DNA from: Cacajao melanocephalus
Lineage: Eukaryota; Chordata; Mammalia; Primates; Pitheciidae
Direction: 5' to 3'
Length of the DNA stretch: 64,000 bases
NCBI GenBank assembly: GCA_963573385.1
Contig: CAUYLG010039177.1
Location: 1 to 64,000 of the forward strand
Shown here: one piece after another, positions 16,771-36,268 of the stretch
Position numbering within the stretch: the first letter of the stretch is position 1
How the letters are laid out: each line of letters starts with the position of its first letter
Program-made: the position numbers and the translations under genes
The notes under the pieces: model-generated
Databases searched by the model: none
What the model was told of the DNA's origin: nothing
What the model saw: the letters and a program-made list of their open reading frames with translations, nothing else

Positions 16771-19700
16771 TTGATTTTAAAATTAAAAATTCTCTGAGCT
16801 GCTTCTGAAATGTACCTCTCCTAGAAATACAATTTTCAATGTAATAAATAACCTGATATTTTAAAAATGATCTTGTTCTCATTGTTTTTGAGTGTCAGAC
16901 AAACTAAATTCCAGAGATCCGCACATTCAGTCTGAAAATTAGAACACTGTCTTTCCTATGTACCTTGAAACTATTAAATGTGACTATCAGGAGGAGAGTG
17001 CGGCAATGCTTCATAAATCCGTAGAGAGGCACACAAATGTTAACTTGAAGCTGCCACTGAAACTTCATCTGAGCAGGGCAGTCAGGTCCTCTTAAGGTCT
17101 ATAGTTAATCCTTACCCAAAGAACTGGAAAGTGAATAACTTCATCTTTAATTGTGTCCATATTGAACACAGCTGCCCTCCCTGTTCTATTTCACCCAAAT
17201 GTTCTGATATTTCACCCAAATGATCTCACTTCTTTTTTATATTTTAAGTGTCCTTTTAGGGGGCCAAGACCTGGTCTAGTCTTCTGTAATATGTAACTCA
17301 GATGCTAAAGTGCTTTTTGTTACCATTTAGTGCAACAGAAATAAACCAAATGTGTGTGAACATATGTCAGAGAGCTGGCATAATCATATGAAGAATGCTA
17401 AACCAATCTGGCTTTGGGATGAAATGTTAATCTGCTGGGGAAACATACAATTGCCCTCTGAGTCAGATCAGCAGTTGCAATGGCTACACATAGTAGGTGC
17501 TCAAGTGTCCATCCTTTAAAGGGACGTCTCAGCTGTGCTTAATTATATTAGCATTGGGGTTTGTTGTTATTGTTAGACGATTTTGTTTTCTGTTGTTCCC
17601 TGCCCCCTTTACCTCTAAAATTAAACAACTTAAATGCAGTTCATTTTTGAAGTAGAAAACAAGTATGTAGCAGATAGATAGGCTTTTCGATCAATAGTTG
17701 GTTGCTAATAAGGAGGTTCAATATTGATTTCTGGCTGGGCTAAGTTTCAACTATAGCTCAGGCTTTTCAGAAAGGATACATGTACTAGAATTGAAATGAT
17801 AGATAATTATATTTAATATTCATGCTATCTTCTAAAGGATAGCTTGATGCAAAGATGCTTGCTTCACTGCTTGAAAACTTGTTCTTTGTGATTTCTGATT
17901 TCTCTAACTGGTCTAAAGTCTCCAGTGACTAAAAGTTGATGGTAATTGAAAGTTGGATGCAAATATTTACCTTATCCCTGCTAGGGAACACATACCTATC
18001 AACAGCTGCCTGTAAGATATTTAGAGAAAATAGTAACTACTCAACTAACATATGATTTTATTGTAGTTAAGTGGTACAGAGTGTTGTGTGGGTCCAGAAG
18101 GAGAAAAAGGACATTGGTGTGTTAATGGATTTGGCTTTTAAAGGAACAATGGAAGTCAAATAAACCAAGGTAGGGAGAGAAAATGCATTTTAGGCAGAAG
18201 CACACATGCAAATCATGCAGTTGGGTGAATTTAGGTTATGCCTAAATAGCTCTGGCCAGTTTGGCCAAGAGCAGGTGGCATAGGGCTGAGAAGTGTCTGA
18301 GTTTGAAAAGGAGAGATGAATCGTGCTGAGCCATGAATGTCAGGATAAGAATTTTGATCTTTATTTGCCAAGTGCATCTCTTCATTAAAGCAGGAAAACC
18401 AAATGCTGATTAGGATAACTCAACCTGGTTCTATTGGCAGACTGCGTTTGAGTGGAGATTGCTTAGTAGTTGAAGAAAAACATGTATTTCTTTAAAAATC
18501 ATCAAAGTAGAGAAAAGGTTTGCCTAACCTTATTAAGGAGCAAAGAGAAATATGTATTACTCCTAATGTTTTAAGTGCGCTGCTCATTAACAGACTGTGT
18601 CGAGCCTAAAAAAGTAGGGCAAATAATTTTCTGATCCTAAAAGCTTTATTGAATTGAGGAAAGAGCTCTGTAGGAATCAGAGGGCAATGACACGTCATGG
18701 CAAATATGGGAAAATGACTGGTGAGAGCCCAGTGAAGACTTCCCTGAGACCACACATCATGGGTGGCCTTGGAATGAAGGTTTTCACGAAATTCAAGAAG
18801 GTGAAGGCAGTACGTATTACAGGCTAGCAGGCAACATAAGAAGGCCTTGTGTGTGTGTGTGTCTGTTAAGGGGAAACGGAAGACAGCAGCTTCTTCAGAG
18901 AGCAGGTGGCCATGTACATGTATAGTCTATAGCCTAATTAGAAGGGCTTTGAATCTCAGCTTGAATGTGAATGGAGGAATTGAACACTGATACCTGATTA
19001 ATACAAAATCAGGAAAGCTAGGAGGCCAGTAAAACCTCCTACAAAAATTTAGCCATAAAGGGAGGTCAGTTACAATTAGATTCTCATTGAAGCCCTTTGG
19101 AGATGGAAGAAAAAGCTCATTCCACAAAGTTGGTTTGTTTTTTCACTTTAAGTGTTTAAACTATATCAAGGAGTACCTATGCTATGTGTGTAGAAAAGAT
19201 CAACATACACCGTAATATAAGTCCACTAATCATGAGGGACATGTATGATACAATGTGGGCTTTTTAGGGAGGAGGAACTCAGGGTGGTGGTGAGGCAAGG
19301 TTGGGGAGAAATGCTGGAACTAAATAAAAACATATATAATGGGGAGGGAGGAGAGGTGTGAAAATAAAGGGCAATTATGAAAAGTAGAGTTTCATAGGTT
19401 CGACACACTCATTAAACATGAACAGTTTAGGATAAAATCTTGGCCTCATTCTAAGCTGGAGACAATACTGTTGTGGATCTTTTAGGTTTATCTTCATACA
19501 AAGTACATTCTGTAATACTGTTCCCACATAGTGTATAGTGATGCAAGTGTTCGGTTTTCTGTACAAGAACTCTTTCATAGAAATGGTGGGCACAACCACG
19601 TTCTGTATTTGGATCTGGGCTCTTTGACTTCATGCAGCCAACATTTGTGGAGGGCTCACTACTTGTAGTGATCATGAAGTCCATTTCCTCGATGAAGAAG

Positions 19701-20404
19701 ACTGCTACCTGGTAGCCCCTTGCTAATGCTCTTGTGACTTTGTAGTGCTCTTTAAATAACCAAGCCAACGATAGGGACCCTTGGTTACATTTTCATAATA
19801 TTGTTTCACTGAAATCTGAGATTCAGTGTTTGGCCTGATCTGAAAGTGACATTCTTGTATTCTTAGAAAATCTGATACTTAAGAGTACCATAGAACATGT
19901 CTGGTTCTAGAATACAGAAGTTCCCTGAATTGCTTATACTTCTTAAGTGGCAAAACTGAATGCCAAGTGAGCATAGTGTTTCCTTCTAATGTTTATGAAG
20001 ATAGTGCTGACTCAGAACTTTGGATTTTAAGATAACTTTTAAGGAAACATCACTGATATTCTTCAATACCTTCATGTATAACAGAATTTCTCCCTTCTGA
20101 CACTGCCATACAGATGCTCCTTCAGATTGCAATGTGGTTATAGCAGGCTCACAAATATTAAATGTAAATATCCCCCCAATTCGTGTCATAATTTAAAAAC
20201 TGTTGAGGAGGATTATTAACCCTTTAGACAGCATTTGCATCTTTCCATAATTGATATCAATATAGCAATTTAATATAATTCCTTGAAGTAATACTACTTT
20301 TGCTTTCTTTTATGAAGTGTTATTAATAGCAATGAATCTTTCTATTCTAATCAGAAACAATTCCTCCAAAATACATAGCATCAGTTATAACTGTCACCTG
20401 CTTG

Positions 20405-20545
20405 TTCTTTCTCCCCTACGTATTCTCTAAGCCCCTTGAGAGTAGAGACCATGTCTATTTTATCACTGTATACATAGGATAATGCAGTGCTTGGCACATA
20501 GTAGGTGTTCAATAAACAATAACCAGATGGCCAGATGAGTGAGTA
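20405..20545 (+). repeat. L2 LINE 3' end
   Basis: AAGCCCCTTGAGAGTAGAGA, CCATGTCTATTTTATCACTG, then GCTTGGCACATAGTAGGTG and TTCAATAAACAATAA. This is the standard L2 3' terminus. Confidence 0.85.
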
Positions 20546-22764
20546 ACTCAAGCCACTTTCATTTACAACATCAATTGCAATTTATTATAGAGGAAGCAAA
20601 ATGGAAAACTTTAGCTTGCCTTATCATCTGTTGGTATAAGTAAAACAGTTCTGAGTCGCCCCCCCTTTTTTTAACCTTAAGGTTATTTATAATGAGCAAT
20701 ATCCATATGTTCTTCTAGTTTATATCTGCTCAGGGCCTGAGGAAGGCAGACAAGCTGTTAGTGAAATTCTCCAGATGGTGTTGTCTTTCCAAGTTGCTAG
20801 TTTAACTTCTACCAATGGAGTATTCATCGTTGCTCATGTATCTGTCTGACCTGATGGATGTAATCACCTGACTAATGAGAATTGTGGTGAATAGTTTTCA
20901 GTCTGATATTTCATCCACAAACAACTTCTTATTCTCCTTTTAAAAGTGTCCACCAAATTGTTTATAAAATTGCTAATAAAATTTGAGAAAATAGATGAGA
21001 CCTTTGGCTCAACACTGGATAATTACGGCTGTTTTGACTTAACACAATTTCCACCCAAATCAAAGAAACTTGTTTTGTTTTTTATTTCGCTGTGCAGCTG
21101 TAATGTGACTTGGGATATCCATTAGGCTCTTTAACATGCTAAAATTAGGTCACAAACTCATTACTGTCTGCGCATACCCCAGCATGTCCAAGAACCCCAG
21201 GCTGGAAACCAACTGATAGGCCGTCCACTGACCAACCTTCAAAATCCTAGCATAAGAGTTTTTTGAATACTACTTATTATTTGACTGAAAACTTACTGTT
21301 GAATTTTTAATATATCAAGAGCTTTCCCCAACTCTGGTTAGGTATCATTTAATGATGCCTAAGATGAAAGTGTTGACAGCTGACTATGGGCAGCGTTCTA
21401 TGGGATTTTCGACGTGCTCATGTTCATGTGTGGTTTCCCTTCACTTTTGAGTTTAATTGAAAGTGGCTGAACCCTACAGCATCTTCATGACTCTATCTTT
21501 AGCCCAAGTTAGACTACAGACTTATACCTACATTTGAAACTTTGCTATCTGCAAAATTAGAGCATCTCTAAGGAATTTAATTTCTAAAATAGAGAAAAGT
21601 ATGTCACCCAATGTATAAGAGCAGAAATCTGTCTTTTTCCCTTCTACTACCCTTGTTAACCAGCATTTTCTTGGCACTGGTCTTTCCAGACTTTCAACAG
21701 TTTTATGGAAAAACATATATAAATTGGGAAAATATTACATTAATATATTCTGCTTCAAACGAGAGGCTATAATTACACGACTATCTTACTAGTTGCCATT
21801 TACAAAAGATGTTCTTTTTTTGTTGTTTTTAAGGAACTCACATTTCAAAATGTCATTTCACTTCATATACATTTCTATAAAAACGACGAATGTAGAGTGT
21901 AAGATATAATGGCCTTTGACTTTTTAAAAAGCCACCTTTAGGACATTTTATTTATTTGAAGTTTGAGGGTCACTGAGCATCAGAGCTTGGCAAGATGGGA
22001 TAACCTTGAATCTAACGTTTGAGATTGTTAGTCCTTAACCTTTCAATTAAAAAGCTTTGTTTCCAGAAGATTAGCCAAATATTTGAAAGAAGCTGGCAAT
22101 GTTGAGTCACTCCAAAGGGTAAGTCCATGCAACTGTTATACTGCAGAGCTCTCTGACTCTTTGATGCCATGTCCTTGTGCTGGGATTTGTCACCACCCTA
22201 ACATCCATACCATCACTCAAAACCTGAAAGTCCTCCCAGTCCCATCTAGACAAAACAGAGTGCTATTGGCCACCCTAACACAGCTTGACCCAACTTTTAA
22301 CCTTTTCCCCTGGTATAACCCAGCATAGGCCCTGTATTCTAGCCAAGCAGACATGAATATCTTTTATGCACTGCTATTAATTCCTCTTTCCTGAAAGTAC
22401 TTTCGGGCTATGCACATTGCCTCAGTCTTTGAAGAACTAACTTAATTATCTCTTTTGTTGTAAAGCAAAGAGATTAAAGCATATATATTAGGCTGGTATG
22501 ACTTGCAGATTGCTGCTTCACTCCTGTGCTTCAGCCTCCCCTCCTAATAGGGATGATACGGTCCTGTATTAAATGAGAATCCCTTAGCATCACACCTGGT
22601 ATATAATAAACATTCAGTAAATTTAACTTTTAAAAATCAAATATTCTGTGTTTCAAAGGAACATGTCCAGGACATTCTCAGCCTTGGATTCCCAAATCTA
22701 CTTTCCTCTGCTTTCCTTTTTCCCCAGAGTATTTATGATCTTCTGAAAGTCTATACTCTACTTA

Positions 22765-22880
22765 TGTTTTGCTCCCTATTAGAGAGTAAACCCTATCAGG
22801 GAACAGATCTTTATTTTGCTCATTGGTGTATCCCAAGCTCTAGAAGAATGCCTGCCACTTAGTAGGGATGTAGTTTTGAT
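22765..22880 (+). repeat. L2 LINE 3' end fragment
   Basis: GAGAGTAAACCCTATCAGGG, CAGATCTTTATTTTGCTCAT, then AATGCCTGCCACTTAGTAGG match the L2 3' region in order. Confidence 0.7.
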
Positions 22881-24107
22881 CACATGAATTAACTTGCTGG
22901 TACAGATCACTGGAATTCCAAACTTGGTTTCTAGTGTCTAAATTGTAATGGCTTTGAGATGGTATCAGTCACCAGACTCTCGTGTGCTCTGAACAACAAC
23001 AACAACAAAGGCTGTCAGTGTCTGAAGGTTTTTCAAGTTTTGTCATAGTCATGGCTTCACAGCAAAATCTAGGGTAGCTAGCTGCCTACCATTTGCATCG
23101 TCTCTCTGGCCATGCACAATGTAAGATAAATGACATACTCTTAAGGGTCAAAAGACATTTGTTTTTTAATTTCTCCCTTAAAGGAATGTTTGGGACCCAG
23201 GTGCAAATATAAAATAGCATTTAGGGTAGGAAACCACCTCAGCCTTGGAGAGCAAATGACAGACTTGGAGAAGGGAACTTGATTCACATCTCACCTCTGG
23301 TAATTAACTCTAAAGTAGAACTTTGCTTATTTTAGAGGGACTATGCAAACTTGGTAGTGTTGTTTCTCTCACCGTTTTCCTTGGTGGAACTAATTGTTTA
23401 TATGTTTCTATAGTATGTTAATTAAGGAATACATTGCTAGTTAAAAAACATTGCAACTATAAATATTTTTCTAATTTCACATTTTGCTTTACTATAAGGC
23501 TTCTGTGGGGTGTGGAAGGGCTTGGTCACTACTTTTGGAGGATTTGTCTTAACTTCCTTGTCTGCAATATTGAGTCTTTTTAATAAAGATTGGATTAGGA
23601 AATTAATAGTGGCTTTCAAAGAAGACTTGTCTTTCCATAGGGCTATAGAGTTCAGCTAAAGAAACAAATGATCTAATTGCATTCTCTGATGCTAAAAATG
23701 CCTACACAAGAGGACTAGAAAATAGCAGATGCTACCATGGAGTGAATCCTCTAAAACTTCGAGGACCAAATCAAGTTACTTTTATTTAATGACCGTAATA
23801 AGAATCATACAGTGAGGCTACAAATGGAGCCCCTATCTAATCACTTGTGTCCATCCCACATTTCCCTTAAGTATTGAAATGGCAATTGCTAGTAGGTACA
23901 GTGTTTTGCAACAGGTCATTCGTGGTTCAGAGAGCAGAGGAGACTGCTCTGACAGAAAATAAAAGCTAATGAAACATCTTGCTTAAGTATTACATTTTTT
24001 ATGAACCAAGGAAACTTCCTTTATTATGACTCACTGATGTTGACATTCCCGGGTAGACTAACCAGAAACCTGTTTTTAGTTCAGTGTAAATATGAATATT
24101 TCATGAA

Positions 24108-24144
24108 GGGCAAGAGGTCTCAGCTGACATTCAGCTAAGTGTCA
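24108..24144 (+). repeat. 37-bp direct repeat, copy 1
   Basis: Shares GGGCAAGAGGTCTCAGCTGA and the following CTCAGCTAAGTGTCA-type segment with 25757-25793, differing at two bases. Possibly a piece of an old interspersed repeat. Confidence 0.75.
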
Positions 24145-25756
24145 TTTGACAAAGAACCATTCCTATGAGTTTACCTCATGCTATAACTGCAAACCAGAGT
24201 GTACCCTCATGATTAGTTATTTTAAAGAGTGGTGTGCATTCAACAGGCCTGGAGAAAGAAGAACCCCCATCCCATCTGCTTAGGCTAGGGAAGTCTCCCA
24301 GTGGTAAGTCAGATTTTTAACTGCCTTAAAGTCAAACCTGGACCACTAATGTGATATATGTGACACTGAGGGCTAGCCAGATTTGTAAATAATAAATTTT
24401 AGTGAAAAGGAAAAGTACTCAATACAATTTCTAACTAATGCTCTGCAAACTAGAAAACAATATAATTCATAGGGTTTTTTTTTAAAGCAGGACAATTAGA
24501 CAATACAGTAATCTCACCATTATCATAAACCAGTCATTTAGCATGGAAGGAGTAGAGAGTTGGCCAGTACTAGATGCACTGTAAAACTATCTACAGCTGA
24601 AGATGATTTTGAATAACACATATTAAAAGATACACACACACATCTAATAAATGAGTCTTTATAGTCTAGAAAACCAGAAAAACTAAATTGTCTTAGTATG
24701 TAAACTTTTCATGTCAAATAAGTTAAGCCCTTAGGGAAGTAGCAGTTTATTCGGTGCCCTATGATTTGATGATTTGTTTAATTAATGGTTCGTCTTTTAA
24801 AATATCCCAACGGAGTTGTTTATCAGGCCAGTAGTATAAGGTTTATAAGAAACAACTTCTTGCATGGGCTATTACGTGATATTAATGTAAAGTTAAGATA
24901 CTAGTTACTTCAATCTTATAGAATTATGTCTAGATCAAAAGTAAGAAGAATATTATGTTGCCCTTGGGGAAGAAAACTAGACTTTTCTATGATCCTCAAA
25001 ATTCGTTAGTACCAAAATTGTTAATGCTATCTCAAGAGCTTATCTTAAAAAATGTAAATGGAGTAGTCAAGACTTGAGCCTTTGAAACTGTTGCCTAATG
25101 ACATAACCAGGTAGCTTTTCTAGGATATCTTGTTTTTATGCAGCTCATACAAAGTTTATTTTTTCTCCTTCCCCAGCCCTGGAATAATTAGAGTTGACTA
25201 AAAGAGATGACTAAAAACAATCCAGTGGAATATGCATATTAGAAAATCTTCAAAGTCCCTCTATAAATCCTAGAATAAACTTTCTGAAATCTGTACAGAT
25301 TAAGGTGAAACTTGAGATCTGTCCTTGTGTTCTTAGATTATTACAACCAAGAAAGAAGACATGTGGCTATTTAATATATATTCATTTCTAAGAAGTCTTA
25401 GTTCTCTGAAACACCATCCTTCACTTTAATCTTACCTGTAGCGGTCACGTAAATGACTTGTCAAAAGTGGTATAGAAATTGAATTCCTGAAGTCTTCTCT
25501 GGATTAGGAACAATGTTTAATGTTTGGGGTCACCAAGGGGTGGCTCTTTTCTGAAATCTCTACTAGATATAAGGTTCTCTGAATTATGCTTCCAAACTTG
25601 CTGAGTTTGCTTCCTGATCCCAAAGATGAGATATCTAGCCGTGTTAGTGAAAGGGTAGACCATCAATGGTGATTACTTACATGATACTAATAGGTATAAT
25701 TTTAGGTATGTAAACTTGGATTTATAGAAAGAATTAATGAAACAAAACCTGTCTCA

Positions 25757-25793
25757 GGGCAAGAGGTCTCAGCTGACGCTCAGCTAAGTGTCA
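25757..25793 (+). repeat. 37-bp direct repeat, copy 2
   Basis: Second copy of the repeat at 24108-24144, 35 of 37 bases identical; weaker similarity continues about ten bases downstream. Confidence 0.75.
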
Positions 25794-27835
25794 GTGAGAC
25801 AAACGTTATAGGCAAAATTCTGATATGAAGTGGTAGGTGTTTTTTTGTATTAATAATTGAAACTTTCTATGCTCTACTTCTGCAGTTAGTGAACTGTACA
25901 TAGATATTTCAATACATTAGAACACTTTGTGGTTCGGTGTAATTGCTCCAATTGTGCAACAACTAAAATCTCAAGTCTGTTTAATTTAGCACGAGCTAGA
26001 ATGCTGTCATTTGGAAGTTTTACATCCCTCAGTTTAAAAGTGTATTTATTTATTCCACAAAACATATTTGGTCCAATACCATTTCCCAATAGATGAGAGA
26101 ATAATGACAGATGTGAACTTTAATTCAAGGATACTTGTGCATTTCTGCCCGTTCTGTTCATCTTGTACTCAATCTGCAACAGCTTCTTAGAGTTTTTTTT
26201 TGTTTTTTGTTTTTTTAAATAATTATAAGCACAATTTCAAGCAGGTAGGCTAGCTATTGGAAGGCCTTCTTTTGGATCTGGCATTATACATTTTTAAGAC
26301 TTACATGTTATTAATATGATCACAAAAACCAAGATACCAATTTGACAGATTCACCTTTCTCCCTTGCATACAAAAACCTAAAATTACCCAGGGGTTTCTT
26401 ATCCATTAACCTATCTAATTTGTCCAGTAACCAAGAAATAAGAAAATGAGGCTTATATTCTTACTTGTAGAAGAGCTCTCCTGGCACAATCTGATGTTGG
26501 GTGTTCTAGGAGACAGACTGCCAGGATTCTGACCTTCAGCCTGCTTAACACTGGTATCAAGAGGAGAGATGGCTGGTTGTCAGGTTGCTGGTTCTCCGTA
26601 AACCTGAAATTGGACAAATAAACACCAAGTCACTTTTATTTTTTAAATGACTCCTTTTTCTTTCATCTAATTTGAAAGCAACCAAGTCTTGTCTGAAAGA
26701 AATTAACTAAATCATGAAGAACCATATTTTAAATGATAGTATTTTGAGCGCACCAGATACCAGTAAACAGTAAGCAGTTTTACATCAAAACAAACATGAC
26801 AGTCCATAGCCACTGGGCTTAGCAAGGCCACCAATATTCTTGGAGATGAAGCCTAGTGGCCATGTTGGTTGTGGATGTCTTCCCCAACTCGAATAGATCA
26901 TGTCAGAGGTGGAAATGTGACCCACTGATAAGTCTGTAATGGAAGGTTAATACCAACTCTATAGGTAGGTTGAACATCAAAACAAAGGGCATGCCACCTG
27001 GAACCTAGAGACAACATATTAGGATTAAATAAGTTAAACTGATCTTGCTTTGAGTCTGCATAACTGTAAGAAGTGTTTTCATGGTTTTGCTCTCTGTGCG
27101 GAAATGCAACACAAAATAAGTTCCACCTGTTTGTATACAATCATTATGTACACCCTAGTTTGCTCTGTGCTGATGTTACAAGGCAGCTGGATTCTTCTTC
27201 CTTCAAACCTTTAAACAGTGTGTCCTTGAAACATGAGTTACAGAAAGGGCACAGCAACACTCAAGCAATGGTTTTGAGGATTGTATAAATGTGGGGCTTT
27301 GCCTCGAAAGGGAAACCACATTGGGATTTTATGTAATTTAGCCAGGCTATTAAAGAAGAAACCAAGTATCAGGCGGTATTTCTTGCACTGGTTTTTGGAA
27401 GAGGAGAAGTTTAAGATTACCTGCCTGTTTTAAAGTGCCCTGGTGTGTTTTATATCATAAAATAATTCTCCTAGTGTAAGTGGCCCTTCATGTATAGCTT
27501 GATGTTTATAGCACAGATGCTTCTAAATAACATGCTTTTTAAAAACTATTCTAACATCTGCATAGACTTTCAAGCTGACTACTGTCATGGCACTTGAATA
27601 GAAAGTGGGAAGTATTTAACAATTAGGATTTATATGCATATGCATCATGGGTGAAGTCACAGGGGGACGTGGATGAAGGAATGATTGTATCTTAAAGTCC
27701 ACACACTGGGTATGCTGCACATCTATGTTGACTTAATTCAGGATTATTTCATATGGGGATGAGGAAGCACAACCTGATGTTGTATGCAAACTGCCAAGAT
27801 GCATTTGTATCATTCATTTAAAAAGTAGCACAGTG

Positions 27836-28119
<284 letters not shown>

Positions 28120-28537
28120 CTAGCATGGAAATATGAAAAGGAGTTATTTTTGGTAGAAGTATCTAACCTTGCTTAGAAAGAATAGACATGAAAACGGTAA
28201 AACATTTGCTGGGTCAGTTTGGGTAAGTAAATGATGAGGGAGGATTATAGTAAAAGCTATGAATGGTATGAATGTGTTGGCTCTGAGTCTTAACTTTTTG
28301 ACTACCTTTTCCTGCCAGAATCCAGCATAATACATTATGTATTCAGAAGCCAAATTTAAAGTAAAATTCTTGCATTTATTGTGTTTTGTATCAGTTCCAG
28401 AGTGCTTTTCAAGCCACTGCCCCGAAGACTCTGCAATAGAAAAATTCTAGAGGTTTTTATGTCAGTAGGAATTTTTTAAATATTAAAAATTCTAACATTT
28501 TTTATGTAAATTGTTCATTCTTTAGAATATTGTATGT

Positions 28538-32568
<4,031 letters not shown>

Positions 32569-32679
32569 TTATTAGCCATTTGAGCATAGGTTCTTATTGT
32601 TCTAAAAGTGTTTAAACCCTGTGGAAAAGCAATGTTGGCAAGAACACAAGACTACACAACACATAGCTTCTGTGACCTA

Positions 32680-32701
32680 GCTTTGGTTTAATAATAGCTA
32701 C
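32680..32701 (-). repeat. MIR SINE, part split by THE1 LTR
   Basis: TTAATAATAGCTAC at the left edge of the LTR joins to CCATTTGTTAAGCAC on the other side, reconstructing continuous MIR sequence. The main part of the MIR is at 33062-33255. Confidence 0.7.
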
Positions 32702-33061
32702 TGATATGGTTTGGCTTCGTCTCCACCCAAATCTCATCTTGAATTATGGCTCCCATAATTCCCATGTATTGTGAGAGGGACCCGGTGGGAGGTAATCGAA
32801 TCATGGGGGCGGTTTCCCCTATATTGTTTCTCATGGTAGTAAGTCTCATGACATCTGATGGTTTTATAAGGAGTTTCCCTTTTCGATTGGCTCTCATTCT
32901 TCTCTTGTCTGCCATCATGTAAGACGTGTCTTTCACCTTCCACCATGATTGTGAGGCCTCCCCAGCTATGTGGAACTGTGAGTCCATTAAACTTCTTTTT
33001 CTTTATGAATTACACAGTCTCAGGTTTGTCTTTAACAGTAGCATGAGAACAGAATAATACA
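32702..33061 (+). mobile_element. Solo LTR of THE1/MST type (MaLR)
   Basis: A 360-bp LTR starting TGATATGGTTTGGCT and ending in GAATAATACA. It contains the family's GTGAGAGGGACCCGGTGGGA block and a TGTGAGGCCTCCCCAGC block. It is flanked by a perfect 5-bp target-site duplication GCTAC (32697-32701 and 33062-33066). There is no internal retroviral-like region, so it is a solo LTR left by LTR-LTR recombination. The small minus-strand frames inside are not genes. Confidence 0.95.
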
Positions 33062-33255
33062 GCTACCATTTGTTAAGCACTTTTAAAGCCAGATGCAGAT
33101 ATCTCTACGTAAGTTCTTATTGATTTTTTCCATAACGGTTCAGCAAACAATATTCTTATTTTACAGATAAAAAAATGAACATTAGTTAAATTGCCTCAAG
33201 CCACAGAGCAAGGAAATGATGAATCCTGGGTGGGTGGGACTCCCAAGCCTGAGCT
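33062..33255 (-). repeat. MIR SINE, main part
   Basis: CCATTTGTTAAGCACTTT, ATTCTTATTTTACAGATAAA, TTGCCTCAAGCCACAGAGCA and a GTGGGACTCCCAAGCCTGAG segment match reverse MIR. It is separated from its beginning by the inserted LTR. Confidence 0.8.
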
Positions 33256-35688
<2,433 letters not shown>

Positions 35689-36268
35689 TGAAAATGTATC
35701 TATCTCTACTTCCTGAAATGATCAGAAGGTAGACTCTGCCCATAGGCTCCAACACTGTAAACTCCTTTACAAAAGAAATGTTTAAGACTTATTGTAAGAT
35801 TTTAACAAAAGTGTACAGCCGGTTATGCATATACCCTTTTAAAGGGGTCCTCAGATCCCTTTTCCAGGCCTGACCCCTTTTTTAAATTCAACTCCTTAAA
35901 AACTCTGCTAAAAGTTTTATGGATGCAAGTGACAATATTCAAATGTAATGCATTTGAATATTGAATACTAAGTTTAAGCCAACTATTCTCTACAGAGGGA
36001 TCTAAGTCTGTAAGCGAGCCTTCCTTTATCCGTCACATGTTAAATGATAACTTGGCTATTTGACAAGTCTATGATGGGGACTTGCTCTTTAAACCTTGGA
36101 AGGAAGGTGAATTATCACTGTGATATATGCATAACTGGATGTACACTTTTGTTAAAATCTTGCAATAAGTCTTGAACATTACTTTTGTAAAGGGGTTTAT
36201 AGTCTTGGAGCCTATGGGCAGAGTCTACCTTCTGACTATTTCAGGAAGTAGAGATAGATACATTTTCA
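35689..36268. repeat. Long inverted repeat, 144-bp arms
   Basis: Left arm 35689-35832 and right arm 36125-36268 are reverse complements with about 10 mismatches in 144 positions and no gaps by my hand alignment (about 93%). The spacer is 292 nt and contains a perfect 13-bp hairpin (35933-35945 / 35951-35963, loop TAATG). Flanking sequence outside and inside the arms does not pair. In the DAB2 pre-mRNA this would form a long double-stranded stem. Confidence 0.9.

Larger units (their letters stand above)
14291..20404. other. DAB2: DAB2 intron 1, repeat-poor stretch with MIR pieces
   Basis: Mostly unique DNA. MIR-like pieces are listed separately. About 18,180-18,370 and 18,660-18,850 look like an ancient mammalian interspersed repeat I cannot name. 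Overlapping minus-strand frames at 19,375-19,768 have no recognised domain. A short GT run lies at 18849-18861. Confidence 0.45.
20546..27835. other. DAB2: DAB2 intron 1, central part
   Basis: Long Alu-free stretch. It contains a second L2 3' end near 22,770-22,870, a MIR-like tail near 22,550-22,625, a CAA repeat near 22,997-23,008 and a 37-bp direct repeat pair (24,108 and 25,757). No gene recognised. Confidence 0.45.

Noticed and set aside
19375..19768. Two overlapping minus-strand frames (74 and 105 codons) that might be a frameshifted retrocopy
   Set aside because: I could not match the peptides to any protein family, and there is no A tail or target-site duplication visible.
32688..32987. 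Minus-strand frames of 70-99 codons
   Set aside because: They fall within the THE1-type LTR, which has no coding capacity.
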